DNA of 64,000 bases. Origin: Gp13-AA77 sp035949375. GTDB lineage: Bacteria > Acidobacteriota > Terriglobia > UBA7540. The position numbers and the translations under genes were made by a program. Below are positions 15,829-25,786 of this stretch, in pieces. The DNA lies in NCBI GenBank assembly GCA_035949375.1, contig DASZIG010000007.1, positions 1-64,000 on the forward strand, given 5' to 3'. Position 1 is the stretch's first letter. Each line of letters opens with the position of its first letter. Under the pieces are notes generated by a model. That model was given only the letters and a program-made list of their open reading frames with translations, did not search any database and was not told the DNA's origin.

Positions 15829-18471
15829 ATGGCATGGCTCAAGATAGCGGCGGGGCGTTTACTGGCGCCGCTTCGGCGGGCGCGTCTCGAAGAGAACCTG
15901 GAAGAGGAACTGCGCGGCCATCTCGAGATGCTGACCGAGGAGAATATCCGGCGCGGGATGTCTCCCGAGGAGGCCCGCTACGCGGCACGGCGCAGTTTTG
16001 GCGGCCTCGAGCAGGTCAAGGAAGAGTATCGCGATCGAAGGAGACTGCCTATGCTCGAGACCCTTGCTCAGGATGTCCGCTACAGCCTTCGCCAATTGCG
16101 CCGGAGTCCGGGGTTCACTCTGGTGGCGGTGCTGACTTTGGCCCTCGGCATCGGCGCCAACACGGCGATCTTTAGTGTGGTCAATACGATTTTGCTGCGG
16201 CCTCTGCCTTACCCGGACGCCGATCGGTTGGTGATGGTGTGGGGCAACGACCGGCCTCACGGTTACAACACGGACCAGGTCTCGCCGCCGGATTTCCGTG
16301 ACTGGCAGGCCCAGAGTCGTGTGTTTCAAGGCATGGCCGGGTCTACCGACGTCATGTATACGCTGACAGGCGCCGGCGAGCCTGCGCCAATCACCGGCTA
16401 CGAGTTCGCGGCAGACTATTTTCACGTCCTGGGCGTCACCCCGCTGATCGGGCGCACCTTTACGCCCGAAGAAGAGCAAGCCGGCAAGAACCATGTCGCC
16501 GTGCTGGGATATCACTTGTGGCGGAGCCGCTTCGGCGGCGACCGGGGACTGGTCGGCAAGACCATCACCCTGGACGGCGCGCCGTACACCGTTGTGGGCG
16601 TCATGCCGCCGGCGTTCCCCGACAGTGTGACTCAGTTGTGGACTCCCCTGGTCACACCTCCTGAGGCTGTGCAGGACCGCAATTATCGCTTCCTGCGCGT
16701 AATCGCTCGCTTGAAGCCTGGTGTAACCCTTCAACAAGCGCAAACCGAGATGAACACCATTGCCGGTCGCCTGTCCAGCGAGTATCCAAAGACAAACAAA
16801 GACGAAGGCGTCAACATCATGACCCTGCGCCAGACGACCACGGGTGACATTCGCGCCCCGTTGCTGGTGCTGCTCTGCGCGGTGGGCTTGGTATTGTTGA
16901 TCGTGTGCGCCAACGTCGCCAATCTCGTGCTGGCGCGGGCCGTCACCCGGCAGAGGGAAGTGGCAGTGCGAACGGCGCTTGGTGCGAGCCGGTCCCGGTT
17001 GCTGCGCCAACTCCTGACCGAGAGCGCTTTGCTCGGCCTCGCCGGCGGCGGGCTCGGCCTGCTGCTTGCGTACGGGGGGACGGGGGCGCTGGTCGCAATG
17101 TTTCCGCCCACCATCGCCAACCTTAACATTCCCCGCGTGGACAAGATTCCCATCGACGGCTGGGTGCTCGGTTTCGCGCTGGCAGCCTCGTTGCTAACGG
17201 GCATTCTCTTCGGCCTTGCGCCGGCAATGCAAGCCTGCGGCCTCGACGCCTTCGAATCGCTGAAAGAGTCGGGCCGCAGTCTGACGGGCAGCAAGCAGGG
17301 ACGTCGTTTCCGCAGCGCCCTGGTGACGGTCGAAGTCGGGTTGTCCCTGGTTCTGCTTACTGGTGCCGGCCTTACGATCAAGAGCTTCGTCCGCCTGCTC
17401 CGTGCCGACTTAGGCATCAATCCGGACCATGTTTTGTCGATGAGGGTACTGCTACCGGGCTACAAGTACGGAAAGGAGGCCCAGCAACTCGCATTCAGCA
17501 ATCAGGTCCTCGATCGCATCAAGTCCCTTCCGGGTGTGGACTCGGCTGGAACAGTGACCTTTCTGCCGTTGAGCGGCTGGTGGGGCGTGCGTACTGTGGT
17601 CCTCGAGGCGCAAGCCAGCTCCCAGCAGCAGCGACCCGAGGCGGTATGGGGTTCCGTCACCCCAGACTATTTTCGATCGATGAACATTCCCCTGCTCAAG
17701 GGCCGTTACTTTGCGGACCAGGACGCACCGGACGCGAACGGGGTTGCCATCATCAGCGCCACCTTGGCGAAGCGGGTCATGCCCGGCGTTGATCCCGTAG
17801 GCCAGCACATTGTGGTGGCCGGCATCAAGAATCCCGTGGAGGTGGTGGGCGTGGTCGGAGACGTCCATCAGCTCGGGCTGACCTCAGATGAGATTGCGGA
17901 AGTCTACCTGCCGTTCGCCCAGGTTCCAACGCCGCTGCTATGCTTCGCCATTCGGACCGCGTCTGACCCTGTCGGCCTTGCCAAAGCGGTCCAACGCCAA
18001 ATATGGTCCGTGGACAAGGATCAGGCGATCTCGTACGTGATGACCATGGATCAATTGGCCTCGGAGTCGCTCGCGCTCGAGCGCGTGGTCACGATCCTGC
18101 TTGGCGTCTTTGCCGGCGTGGCCCTGGGGCTCGCGGCCGTCGGGCTTTACGGCGTGATTTCCTATTCCGCCAGCCAGCGCACCCACGAGATCGGCATTCG
18201 CATGGCGCTGGGCGCGGGACGATCGGAAGTGTTGCGCATGGTGCTGGGCGACGGCCTGAGATTAACCCTGCTAGGTCTCGCGCTCGGTCTCGCGGGGGCC
18301 ATGGCCCTGACGCGCCTGTTGTCGAGTCTGCTGTACGGCGTACGCCCCCACGACATTGCGATCTTCAGCGGAGTCTCGATTTTGTTGGCTGTTGTTGCCC
18401 TGCTCGCCAGTTACATCCCGGCGCGGCGCGCGACCCGGGTGGATCCTATGGCGGCGCTGCGGCAGGAATGA
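15829..18471 (+). CDS. Orphan ABC-type permease 3 (ADOP family)
   Basis: 880 aa. Its first bases are almost those of permease 2 (MAWLKIAAGRLLAPL), but from the prefix domain on it follows permease 1 more closely (EEYRDRRRLPMLETLAQDVR). First helix at about 100-120; FtsX units start near residues 344 (LIVCANVANLVLARA) and 756; the end is PARRATRVDPMAALRQE. The first periplasmic core is short, with PPDFRDWQAQSRVFQGMAG. The mosaic pattern suggests recombination between copies. Part of the same transcription unit as its neighbours. Confidence 0.92.
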   Translation: MAWLKIAAGRLLAPLRRARLEENLEEELRGHLEMLTEENIRRGMSPEEARYAARRSFGGLEQVKEEYRDRRRLPMLETLAQDVRYSLRQLRRSPGFTLVAVLTLALGIGANTAIFSVVNTILLRPLPYPDADRLVMVWGNDRPHGYNTDQVSPPDFRDWQAQSRVFQGMAGSTDVMYTLTGAGEPAPITGYEFAADYFHVLGVTPLIGRTFTPEEEQAGKNHVAVLGYHLWRSRFGGDRGLVGKTITLDGAPYTVVGVMPPAFPDSVTQLWTPLVTPPEAVQDRNYRFLRVIARLKPGVTLQQAQTEMNTIAGRLSSEYPKTNKDEGVNIMTLRQTTTGDIRAPLLVLLCAVGLVLLIVCANVANLVLARAVTRQREVAVRTALGASRSRLLRQLLTESALLGLAGGGLGLLLAYGGTGALVAMFPPTIANLNIPRVDKIPIDGWVLGFALAASLLTGILFGLAPAMQACGLDAFESLKESGRSLTGSKQGRRFRSALVTVEVGLSLVLLTGAGLTIKSFVRLLRADLGINPDHVLSMRVLLPGYKYGKEAQQLAFSNQVLDRIKSLPGVDSAGTVTFLPLSGWWGVRTVVLEAQASSQQQRPEAVWGSVTPDYFRSMNIPLLKGRYFADQDAPDANGVAIISATLAKRVMPGVDPVGQHIVVAGIKNPVEVVGVVGDVHQLGLTSDEIAEVYLPFAQVPTPLLCFAIRTASDPVGLAKAVQRQIWSVDKDQAISYVMTMDQLASESLALERVVTILLGVFAGVALGLAAVGLYGVISYSASQRTHEIGIRMALGAGRSEVLRMVLGDGLRLTLLGLALGLAGAMALTRLLSSLLYGVRPHDIAIFSGVSILLAVVALLASYIPARRATRVDPMAALRQE

Positions 18472-18533
18472 GGACATCGGTGATCAGGCGATTGGGCCAT
18501 CGGGTGATTTGACGATTGCTGATTGGTGATTGC
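18472..18533 (+). repeat. GATTG-rich spacer between permeases 3 and 4
   Basis: It reads as GGTGATCAGGCGATTGGGCC, then GGGTGATTTGACGATT and GCTGATTGGTGATT, ending at the ATG of permease 4. Same unit as the other spacers but with less identity. Confidence 0.6.
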
Positions 18534-21212
18534 ATGAGTCGCGTAAGAATGCTCGCCGCACGCTGCGCTGCTTTGTTTCGACGGAAGCGCCTCGAAGCGA
18601 ACCTGGATGAGGAGCTGCAAGCCCACCTTGGAATGCTGATTGATGAGAACTTGCGCCGGGGGATGGCGCCGCAGGAGGCACGCTATGCGGCCTTGCGGAG
18701 TTTCGGTGGTGTCGAGCAGGCCAGGGAAACCTATCGTGAACAAAGGGGACTACCGATGATTGAGACCCTGGTTCAGGATTTGCGTTACGGGGTCCGGCAG
18801 TTGCGGTCGAATCCCGGATTCACGATTGTCGCGGTGCTGACGCTCGCGCTCGGGATCGGAGCCAACACTGCCATCTTCAGTCTGGTGGATGCCTTCCTGC
18901 TGAGGAACCTTCCCGTGAAGGACCCGCAGCAGCTCGTGCTCGTCAACCGGGTAACGCCGAAAGGGCAAATGGAGAGCGACTTCCCCTACCCGGCTTTTGA
19001 GCAGTTTCGCGACCGGAATCACTCCTTCTCCGGGATTTTCGCCTGGGACGACAGCACGATGAGCGTAACGGTTGACGGCCAGGCGGAATTCCTGAGTGGC
19101 GACTTCGTGTCCGGAAGCTACTTCAGGGTGCTCGGCGTGGGCGCTGAGGCCGGCCGGACTTTCACGCCGGACGATGACCGCACTGGCGGCGCGCCGGCCG
19201 CCGTGATCAGCCATAACTACTGGAAGCGCCGGTTCTCCCTGGATCCTGCCGTAATAGGAAAACCCATCTATCTGGGCGGAACGCCGTTCACGGTGGTTGG
19301 AGTCACCTCGCCCACGTTCTTTGGCAGAAACGTCGCCGGAAGGTCAGCCGACGTGACCCTTCCGATGTTCGTACATCCCCGGCTGGCGCTGAAGGATCAC
19401 GATACATTTGAAATCATGGCAAGGCTCAGGCCCGGCGTCACCCCCGAACAGGCACGGGCCGACCTGCAAGTCATCTACCAACAGACTCTGACCGACGCTG
19501 CTGGTTCTCGCCTGTTTCCGGAACTGGAGCAGCAGATCCGCGCCCAGAAGATTGAGTTGAAGCCGGGCTCAAGGGGCGTCGGCCAGCCGAGTGATCATTT
19601 CGCGGCCGAGATGGGTATTCTGATGTGGGTGGTTGGCATCACGCTGCTGATCGCTTGTGTGAATGTCGCAAACCTGCTGCTGGCGCGCGCCGCGGGACGG
19701 CGGAAAGAAGTAGCCTTGCGCCTGGCGCTCGGCGCCAGCCGCGGCCGCCTGATCCGCCAACTGCTTTCCGAAAGCGCCTTGCTGGCCATCCTGGGAGGAA
19801 GCCTGGGATTTCTGTTCGCGAGGTGGGGCGTGAGCGCGCTGGTTGCGGTGCTTTCTCTCGGGGGCGAGGCCATCCCGTTCACCCTGAAGCCTGACCCGGT
19901 GATCCTGGGCTTTACGGCGGGCGTATCTTTGCTGACGGGAGTGCTCTTCGGACTCGCTCCGGCGCTTACGGGCAGTCGCGTCGAAGTGAATCCGGCTCTG
20001 AAAGGAACCGAAGGAGCGACTGAGTCGCGGTCGTGGCGGGGAGGCCTGGGAAAGCCGCTCGTGGCCGCGCAGGTAGCCCTGTCCCTTGTCCTGCTGGTGG
20101 GCGCCGGTCTTCTGATCCGCACACTCCGTGCGGCGTACAGCATCGATAACGGCTTCGAGCGCGACAGGGTCCTGTTCGCCTGGGTCTGTCCGGCGCTGAA
20201 CGGCTACGATCACGCCAGGGAAATGCGACTCTACCGGGAGTTGCTCGAAAAGATGAATTCAGTCCCAGGCATCCAGTGGGCCACACTGTCCCGATACCGC
20301 CCCTTCGTTGCCCGCCCCGAAAAGAACGTCTGGGTGCAAAGTTCGGAAATCGCAGAGCCCCGCGAGGTGTACTACGACCCTGTGGCTCCTCGTTTCTTCC
20401 GGGCTATGGAAATCGGACAACTCCAGGGCCGCGATTTTTCGAGCGCCGACACGGAAACCGCGCCCAAGGTGGCCGTCATCAGCGAGAGCATGGCCCGCAC
20501 ATTCTTCCCGAACCAGAATCCCATCGGCAGGCGACTCGGTTTTGACGGGCCTCAGAGCGCCGGCGACATGCAGATCGTCGGAGTGGTTCGCGATACCCGG
20601 CATCATTTGCTCGAAAACGGATCGCTCGACGCCGTCTATATTCCATACACCCAGGCGGCTCCCGACGATTACGGTCAAATGAACCTCGTTTTCCGCAGCG
20701 CCGTTGATCCGGCCGGCGTCATTGCCGCGCTTCGTCACCAGGCGCGGTCCGTGGACAAAGACCAGCCGCTGAGCGGGATCGAGACTCCGGCGGCCGACCT
20801 GGACGAATACCTTGGCGACCACCGGTGGCTCGCCGCGCTCCTTGGCTTCTTCGGGGCGCTTGCACTCGTCCTGGCGTCGATTGGCCTTTACGGCACCATG
20901 TCCTACGCGGTGGGCAAGCGGACCCGGGAGCTCGGCATCCGCATGGCCCTCGGCGCACAAAGGAACGACATGCTCCGAATGATCCTGCGCGAGACCTTCT
21001 ACCTGGTGGCGACGGGAATTGCCGTCGGCATACCGCTCGCAATCGCGTCCAAACGGCTGGTCGCCAGCATGATTTTCGGCGTCACCGTCACTGACCCCGT
21101 CGCGATTTCGATCGCCGTCCTGGTGATGCTGGCAACGGGTTTCCTGGCGGGCTACGTCCCGGCGCGGCGGGCCACAAAGGTGGATCCGATGGTCGCGCTG
21201 AGGTACGAATAA
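18534..21212 (+). CDS. Orphan ABC-type permease 4 (ADOP family)
   Basis: 892 aa from the ATG at 18534. The prefix domain is present (EELQAHLGMLIDENLRRGM). FtsX units begin at about 361 (LLIACVNVANLLLARA) and 767, and the protein ends PARRATKVDPMVALRYE. The first periplasmic core has FPYPAFEQFRDRNHSFSGIF, the arrangement of the single-word 'direct' cores seen in many MacB-like permeases. The long loop before the second helix group lacks the Pro-rich insert of permeases 2 and 6. No ATPase partner nearby. Confidence 0.92.
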   Translation: MSRVRMLAARCAALFRRKRLEANLDEELQAHLGMLIDENLRRGMAPQEARYAALRSFGGVEQARETYREQRGLPMIETLVQDLRYGVRQLRSNPGFTIVAVLTLALGIGANTAIFSLVDAFLLRNLPVKDPQQLVLVNRVTPKGQMESDFPYPAFEQFRDRNHSFSGIFAWDDSTMSVTVDGQAEFLSGDFVSGSYFRVLGVGAEAGRTFTPDDDRTGGAPAAVISHNYWKRRFSLDPAVIGKPIYLGGTPFTVVGVTSPTFFGRNVAGRSADVTLPMFVHPRLALKDHDTFEIMARLRPGVTPEQARADLQVIYQQTLTDAAGSRLFPELEQQIRAQKIELKPGSRGVGQPSDHFAAEMGILMWVVGITLLIACVNVANLLLARAAGRRKEVALRLALGASRGRLIRQLLSESALLAILGGSLGFLFARWGVSALVAVLSLGGEAIPFTLKPDPVILGFTAGVSLLTGVLFGLAPALTGSRVEVNPALKGTEGATESRSWRGGLGKPLVAAQVALSLVLLVGAGLLIRTLRAAYSIDNGFERDRVLFAWVCPALNGYDHAREMRLYRELLEKMNSVPGIQWATLSRYRPFVARPEKNVWVQSSEIAEPREVYYDPVAPRFFRAMEIGQLQGRDFSSADTETAPKVAVISESMARTFFPNQNPIGRRLGFDGPQSAGDMQIVGVVRDTRHHLLENGSLDAVYIPYTQAAPDDYGQMNLVFRSAVDPAGVIAALRHQARSVDKDQPLSGIETPAADLDEYLGDHRWLAALLGFFGALALVLASIGLYGTMSYAVGKRTRELGIRMALGAQRNDMLRMILRETFYLVATGIAVGIPLAIASKRLVASMIFGVTVTDPVAISIAVLVMLATGFLAGYVPARRATKVDPMVALRYE

Positions 21213-21547
21213 AGGTGATTGCGTGGTATAGGCTACAACCATGGCCTCGATCGAGCAGGCCTTGACGAACAGTCTGAAACTCTGCTAACGTCGTGCCAGT
21301 TCTGCAAGGGACCCGAGGCTGTTATGTCCGTGCGCAGCGCCCCTCCGTTGTCCGCGAAACCGAAAAAGAGTGAAGCCACCAGACGCCCGCCCGAGATGAG
21401 TGCCGTGAGTGAAATGTACTATACGAGTGAAGCTCGAATGCCTCATCTAATGAGCGAGATACGCGGAATCGGTTTTCGGCTGCCGGAGCTCGGGACTCGG
21501 CCCCACGAAGAGGGGCCTAAAACTGAAAACTGAATACGAGGAACGTC
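21213..21547. other. 335-bp spacer before permease 5
   Basis: No convincing gene. A possible promoter TTGACG (21262-21267) and TAACGT (21286-21291) is spaced 18 bases, and a 6-bp GGCCCC/GGGGCC hairpin lies at 21499-21517. The open frame across this stretch has no family likeness. It breaks the series of 60-bp spacers, so permease 5 may have its own transcript. Confidence 0.45.
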
Positions 21548-24004
21548 ATGGAGAACCTCCTTCAGGACCTGCGATATGCCGCGCGGCAGTTGCGGCGCAG
21601 CCCGAGCTTCGCTTTCCTCACGGTATTGACCATCGCCCTCGGTATCGGCGTCAACACGGCCACCTTCAGCATTGTCGACGCCGTCTTGCTGCGGCCCCTC
21701 CCGTATAAGGATTCAAATCGCCTGGTGGTCGTCTGGGCGGCTCAGATCGGACACATCGGGTCTTCGGAGGTATTCGACAGCTATCGCGAATTTGAGGCCT
21801 GGCAGAGCTCGAGCCACAGCTTCGAGCAGCTCGAAGCCTTGACCTGGGCCACGGCCGGCCAGACATTGAGCTGGCGTGGCCAGTCGCAGCGCGTGCTGGC
21901 GATTCCCGCAACCCAGGGGATCTTCGCGCTGCTCGGCGTGCCTGCCGCTCGCGGCCGAACGTTTGTGGCCGGCGATTTGAAGGCCGGATGCACGGTCGTG
22001 TTGAGTTACCGCTTTTGGCAGGACCGGCTGGGCGCTTCGTCGGATGCTGTCGGCGGCACCCTGACCCTCGACGGAAAGGCGTGCGCCATCATCGGTGTGA
22101 TGCCGAAGAAATTTGAATTCTACCCGAGGCAGTCCGACCTGTGGACTCTGATCACGCCCGACAGCGAATACGCCCGTCAAGCGCTCAACTCGATTGTTGG
22201 CGTGTTCGGCCGGCTTAAGCCGGGAGTCACGCGAGCGTCCGCCCAGGCCGAACTCACAGCCATTCACCGGCATACCCTTGAGGAGGTCCCCGCCGAGAGC
22301 TGGATCGCCCAGTTCGTGCCCGTGGTCTACGAACTGCAGTCGGAATTCACCTACCTCGCAGGCCGAAACCTGAGAATGGGCCTGCTGGTCCTGTTCGCTG
22401 CCGTCACGCTGGTCTTGCTCATCGCCTGTGTCAACGTCGCGAATCTGACGCTCGGACGCGCCGGAGAGAGGAACAAGGAGCTTGCCATCCGCTCCGCCCT
22501 GGGCGCCGGGCGTTCGCGCCTGGTCCGGCAACTTCTGGCCGAGAGTCTGCTGCTCTCGGGGCTCGGAGCCGCGCTTGGAGCCTTCCTGGCGGCCGCAGGG
22601 GTCGCATATTTCCGGTCGGCGAGCCCCGTCGAACTCCCTCCCGGCAACGCGGTGGCGGTGAACCTGCACGTTCTGGTGTTCACGGCGCTGCTGGCCGTTC
22701 TCACGGGTCTTGGGTTCGGGCTGGTTCCGGCCTGCAAGGCGTCCCGCCCGGACATCGACGAGGCACTCAAGCAGGCGGGACGTGGAGGGACGCGGAGCGC
22801 TCTCGGCCACCGTTCCGGAAGACTGTTGGTGGTCTTTGAGGCGGCGCTGTCCCTGGTGCTGTTGGTCGGAGCCGGACTGCTAATTGAGAGTATCGCCCGC
22901 CTGGGCTCCGTTTCACTTGGTTTCGACCCGGGCGGCCTGCTCACGGCTGGAATCAATTTGCCAAAGTCCAGCTATCCGGACGCGAACCGGCAGGTGGGAT
23001 TCTACGGCAAATTGGTATCGAGCCTGGGCGTCCTTCCGGGCGTGCGAGGGGCGGCCTTGACCTCGTCGCTGCCTCCCGCCGGACCAAGCAACGCTGTTTT
23101 GTCGGTTGAAGGACGGCCCGCGCCGCGCACCGAAGTCGGCGACGTGGCGTTTAATACGGTGAGTTCGGGGTTTTTCCGGGTGATGAGCATCCCGCTCCAG
23201 AGGGGCCGAACGTTTGACTCACGCGACCGCGAGGAATCGCAGCCGGTGGCAATCGTGAATGAGGCCCTCGTCCACGAGTATTTTCCTCACGAAGATCCAA
23301 TGGGCAGAGAGATCAGAGTTGGAACGTCCCTGGAAGAACAACAGAAAGCTCACTGGCTCACAATTGTCGGCGTGGTGGGAAGCGTCAAGCAGACCATCGT
23401 CTACCAGGAGATGAGCTACATCACGCCGGCGGCGGTATACCGGCCGCTCGAACAGGCAGGCGGCGAAGCCACCGGCATCGTCATCCGCACGTCGGGCAAG
23501 CCCCTGAGTCTGCGGCCGTCCGTGGAGCGCGCGATGGCTGATCTGGACAAGGACGTCCCCGTCTCGGACTTCCGGACCGCGGACGACAGGATTGACGAAT
23601 TTCTGTCGCAACCGCGCTTTCGCACGGTTGTGATGGGCGTTTTCGCCGGATTGGCATTGTTGCTCGCCGCGATCGGGATTTACGGCGTGCTCTCGCAGTC
23701 GGTGACACAACGCACCCACGAGATCGGGATTCGCATGGCCTTGGGCGCGCAGCAGAATCACGTTCTCCGACCGGTCGTTTGGCAAGGAATGATCCTGGCT
23801 CTCGGGGGCGTGGGCGCCGGCCTCGTCGCTGCGCTCGCCCTGACCCGTCTGCTCACCAGCATGCTCTACGGCGTGACACCTGGCGACCCGCTGACCCTGG
23901 CCGCGACGTCCCTGATGCTGATTGTCGTTGCGATACTGGCCAGCTACATTCCGGCGCGGCGCGCGACGAAGGTCGATCCAATGGTGGCGCTGAGGCACGA
24001 GTGA
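21548..24004 (+). CDS. Orphan ABC-type permease 5, without prefix domain
   Basis: 818 aa. It starts at once with MENLLQDLRYAARQLRRSP and the first helix (about 21-43), so the 75-residue soluble prefix domain of the other six permeases is absent. A GAGGAA ribosome site five bases before the ATG supports this start. FtsX units begin near residues 278 (LLIACVNVANLTLGRA) and 694; the end is PARRATKVDPMVALRHE. It may be a member whose prefix was lost, or one that never had it. The long spacer upstream suggests separate expression. Confidence 0.92.
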   Translation: MENLLQDLRYAARQLRRSPSFAFLTVLTIALGIGVNTATFSIVDAVLLRPLPYKDSNRLVVVWAAQIGHIGSSEVFDSYREFEAWQSSSHSFEQLEALTWATAGQTLSWRGQSQRVLAIPATQGIFALLGVPAARGRTFVAGDLKAGCTVVLSYRFWQDRLGASSDAVGGTLTLDGKACAIIGVMPKKFEFYPRQSDLWTLITPDSEYARQALNSIVGVFGRLKPGVTRASAQAELTAIHRHTLEEVPAESWIAQFVPVVYELQSEFTYLAGRNLRMGLLVLFAAVTLVLLIACVNVANLTLGRAGERNKELAIRSALGAGRSRLVRQLLAESLLLSGLGAALGAFLAAAGVAYFRSASPVELPPGNAVAVNLHVLVFTALLAVLTGLGFGLVPACKASRPDIDEALKQAGRGGTRSALGHRSGRLLVVFEAALSLVLLVGAGLLIESIARLGSVSLGFDPGGLLTAGINLPKSSYPDANRQVGFYGKLVSSLGVLPGVRGAALTSSLPPAGPSNAVLSVEGRPAPRTEVGDVAFNTVSSGFFRVMSIPLQRGRTFDSRDREESQPVAIVNEALVHEYFPHEDPMGREIRVGTSLEEQQKAHWLTIVGVVGSVKQTIVYQEMSYITPAAVYRPLEQAGGEATGIVIRTSGKPLSLRPSVERAMADLDKDVPVSDFRTADDRIDEFLSQPRFRTVVMGVFAGLALLLAAIGIYGVLSQSVTQRTHEIGIRMALGAQQNHVLRPVVWQGMILALGGVGAGLVAALALTRLLTSMLYGVTPGDPLTLAATSLMLIVVAILASYIPARRATKVDPMVALRHE

Positions 24005-24021
24005 CGAAGTAACGGGAACGT

Positions 24022-24438
24022 CTAGTCCGTCTTTCGCCTGAGCGTCAAGTCGCCTGCCTCAGTGGCATTCTTGAAAACGGCTTCGTTCTTCCCCGTAAGC
24101 TCCAATCGGAAAGCCTTGATCTCCTGATCGGCCGGATCGGTTGACCCATGCTTCTTGGCATGAGGCACCTCGAATACAAAGGTCTGGCCTTCCAGCCTGG
24201 GATTAATCAAATCAACGGCAGCGTCGCCTTTGACCTTCCAGGAGCCGTCCTCGAGCATAAGCATGTAAAAGATAATGCTTCCGCTCAATTTGCCGCCGTT
24301 GTCGATGACGGTCAACTTGATGCAGGGCTGATCGTGCAGCGTAGCGGTCCAGACGCCGGCGATCGGCGAGTCCGATGCAGCCGCCGGCACAGCCACCAGT
24401 GTGGACGCGAGCAGCAGTGCAGTAAGTATTCTCATCAC
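24022..24438 (-). CDS. Small secreted protein of unknown function
   Basis: 138 aa with a clear signal peptide (MMRILTALLLASTLVAVPAAA, cleavage near residue 21). The mature part is a run of likely beta strands: GVWTATLHDQPCIKLTVIDN, GKLSGSIIFYMLML, then TFVFEVPHAKKH and FRLELTGKNEAVFKN, like small secreted proteins that begin with an IAGVW repeat. I do not recognise a named family. It begins 11 bases after the slipin gene, same strand, so it is probably the last gene of the GntR-slipin operon. Confidence 0.8.
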   Translation of the reverse strand: MMRILTALLLASTLVAVPAAASDSPIAGVWTATLHDQPCIKLTVIDNGGKLSGSIIFYMLMLEDGSWKVKGDAAVDLINPRLEGQTFVFEVPHAKKHGSTDPADQEIKAFRLELTGKNEAVFKNATEAGDLTLRRKTD

Positions 24439-24449
24439 GCCTCCTCTAG

Positions 24450-25328
24450 CTATTGGCCCTTGGCGAGCGCGGTCGTGCCCAGCATCCCGCCGAGACCCAT
24501 GGTTTCGACAACCGAAGAGGGCACAATCACCATCGAGCCCCTTTCCTTGATCGCCTCATAGAGCATGTTCATGGCGCGCAGGTGCAGCGCCACGGGATTG
24601 TCCGCGTAAACTTTGGCCGCTTGCTCGAACTTGGCCGCGATTTCAGTCTCGGCCTGGCCCAGGATGATGCGCGCCTGGCGCTCGCGCTCGGCCTGCGCCT
24701 GCCGCGACATGGCGTCTTCCAGAGCCTGGGGAATGCGCACGTCGCGAATCTCGACCGACTGCACGGTGATGCCCCAGGCCGTGGTCTTCTCGTCCAGGAT
24801 GCGCTGCAGTTCGTGGCCCAGGGTCTCGCGTTCGGTGATCATCTGGGCAAGCTCATGGCGGCCGATGGATTCACGCAGGGCGGTCTGGGCACTCATGGTG
24901 ATGGCGTCGATGAAGTTCTCCACTTCCAGGATGGATTTCTCGGCGTTCCACACCACCCAGAACACAATCGCGTCCACGTTCACCGGCACCGTGTCGCGGG
25001 TGAGCGCCGACTCGGCCGTGACCGTGGCCACGCGCACCCGCTGATCAACGTAGCGGCTCAGCGTGTCGATGACGGGGATCATCCAGAACACTCCGGGCCC
25101 GCGAAGGCCAAGGTAACGGCCGAATCGCAGTATGGCCACCTTCTCCCATTGGCGAACCACCTTGATGGCGAAGATGAGATACAAGCCCACCAGAATCCCT
25201 GCCACGGCGGGCGCCGGCCGGCCCAGCCAAGCCGCCAGGATCGTCCCGGCCGCGATGGCCGCAAGGCCAGCGGCTACCCCCGGCCCACTGACCTTCGCAT
25301 TCAGATTTGCGCTCTTGTGGTCGGCCAT
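24450..25328 (-). CDS. Slipin family protein (SPFH/stomatin-like)
   Basis: 292 aa from the ATG at 25328, which has AAGGAGGAG upstream. Two hydrophobic stretches at about 18-55 form the hairpin anchor. The SPFH domain follows: VAILRFGRYLGLRGPGVFWM, then VNVDAIVFWVVWNAEKSI and ALRESIGRHELAQMITER, with a helical QAQAERERQARIILGQAE coiled coil at about 215-245. Stomatin-like proteins form membrane scaffolds. Regulator upstream and secreted protein downstream suggest an envelope-stress unit. Confidence 0.93.
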   Translation of the reverse strand: MADHKSANLNAKVSGPGVAAGLAAIAAGTILAAWLGRPAPAVAGILVGLYLIFAIKVVRQWEKVAILRFGRYLGLRGPGVFWMIPVIDTLSRYVDQRVRVATVTAESALTRDTVPVNVDAIVFWVVWNAEKSILEVENFIDAITMSAQTALRESIGRHELAQMITERETLGHELQRILDEKTTAWGITVQSVEIRDVRIPQALEDAMSRQAQAERERQARIILGQAETEIAAKFEQAAKVYADNPVALHLRAMNMLYEAIKERGSMVIVPSSVVETMGLGGMLGTTALAKGQ

Positions 25329-25355
25329 AAAACTCCTCCTTGTCAGGTACACGGG

Positions 25356-25778
25356 CTACCTCACCTTCTTCTCACGCGCGGGCACGAGCTCGCGCAGACG
25401 ATCGATGACCTCGCCGGCGTCAAAGCCGCCTGCTCCGGCGCGAGCGACGAATTCGCCCACCAGTTGATCCAGCTGCCGTTCACGCTCCAATTCGTTCCGT
25501 TGCACTTTCCTGGTCGAGACAAACGTACCCGTACCCTGCTCCGTCTCGAGCACACCGCGGATTTCGAGCTCCCGATAGGCCCGCAGGACGGTATTGGGAT
25601 TGATTTCCAGATCGACCGCGACTTGACGGACGGTGGGAAGCTGATCTCCGGGCCGCAGCGAGCCCGTCGAAATCCCGCCCTGCACCTGATCGATAATCTG
25701 CCGGTAGACCGGTACCCCGCTCACGCTGTCGAGCCTGAACCGGAACGGGGGCCGCGAAATGGAGCGCTGACCATTCAT
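25356..25778 (-). CDS. GntR family regulator (YtrA-like)
   Basis: 140 aa. The N-terminal winged helix has VPVYRQIIDQVQGGISTGSL, GDQLPTVRQVAVDLEINPNT and RGVLETEQGTGTFV, then only about 45 helical residues. That short C-terminus is the YtrA subfamily, whose members repress membrane-stress operons. The slipin gene starts 28 bases downstream, so it is the likely target. Two overlapping dyads stand just before its start codon (25787-25806) and probably give autoregulation. Confidence 0.92.
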   Translation of the reverse strand: MNGQRSISRPPFRFRLDSVSGVPVYRQIIDQVQGGISTGSLRPGDQLPTVRQVAVDLEINPNTVLRAYRELEIRGVLETEQGTGTFVSTRKVQRNELERERQLDQLVGEFVARAGAGGFDAGEVIDRLRELVPAREKKVR

Positions 25779-25786
25779 CTATATTT

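Noticed and set aside
21219..21533. 104-codon frame before permease 5
   Set aside because: Irregular composition and no start signal; a promoter and hairpin occur inside it.
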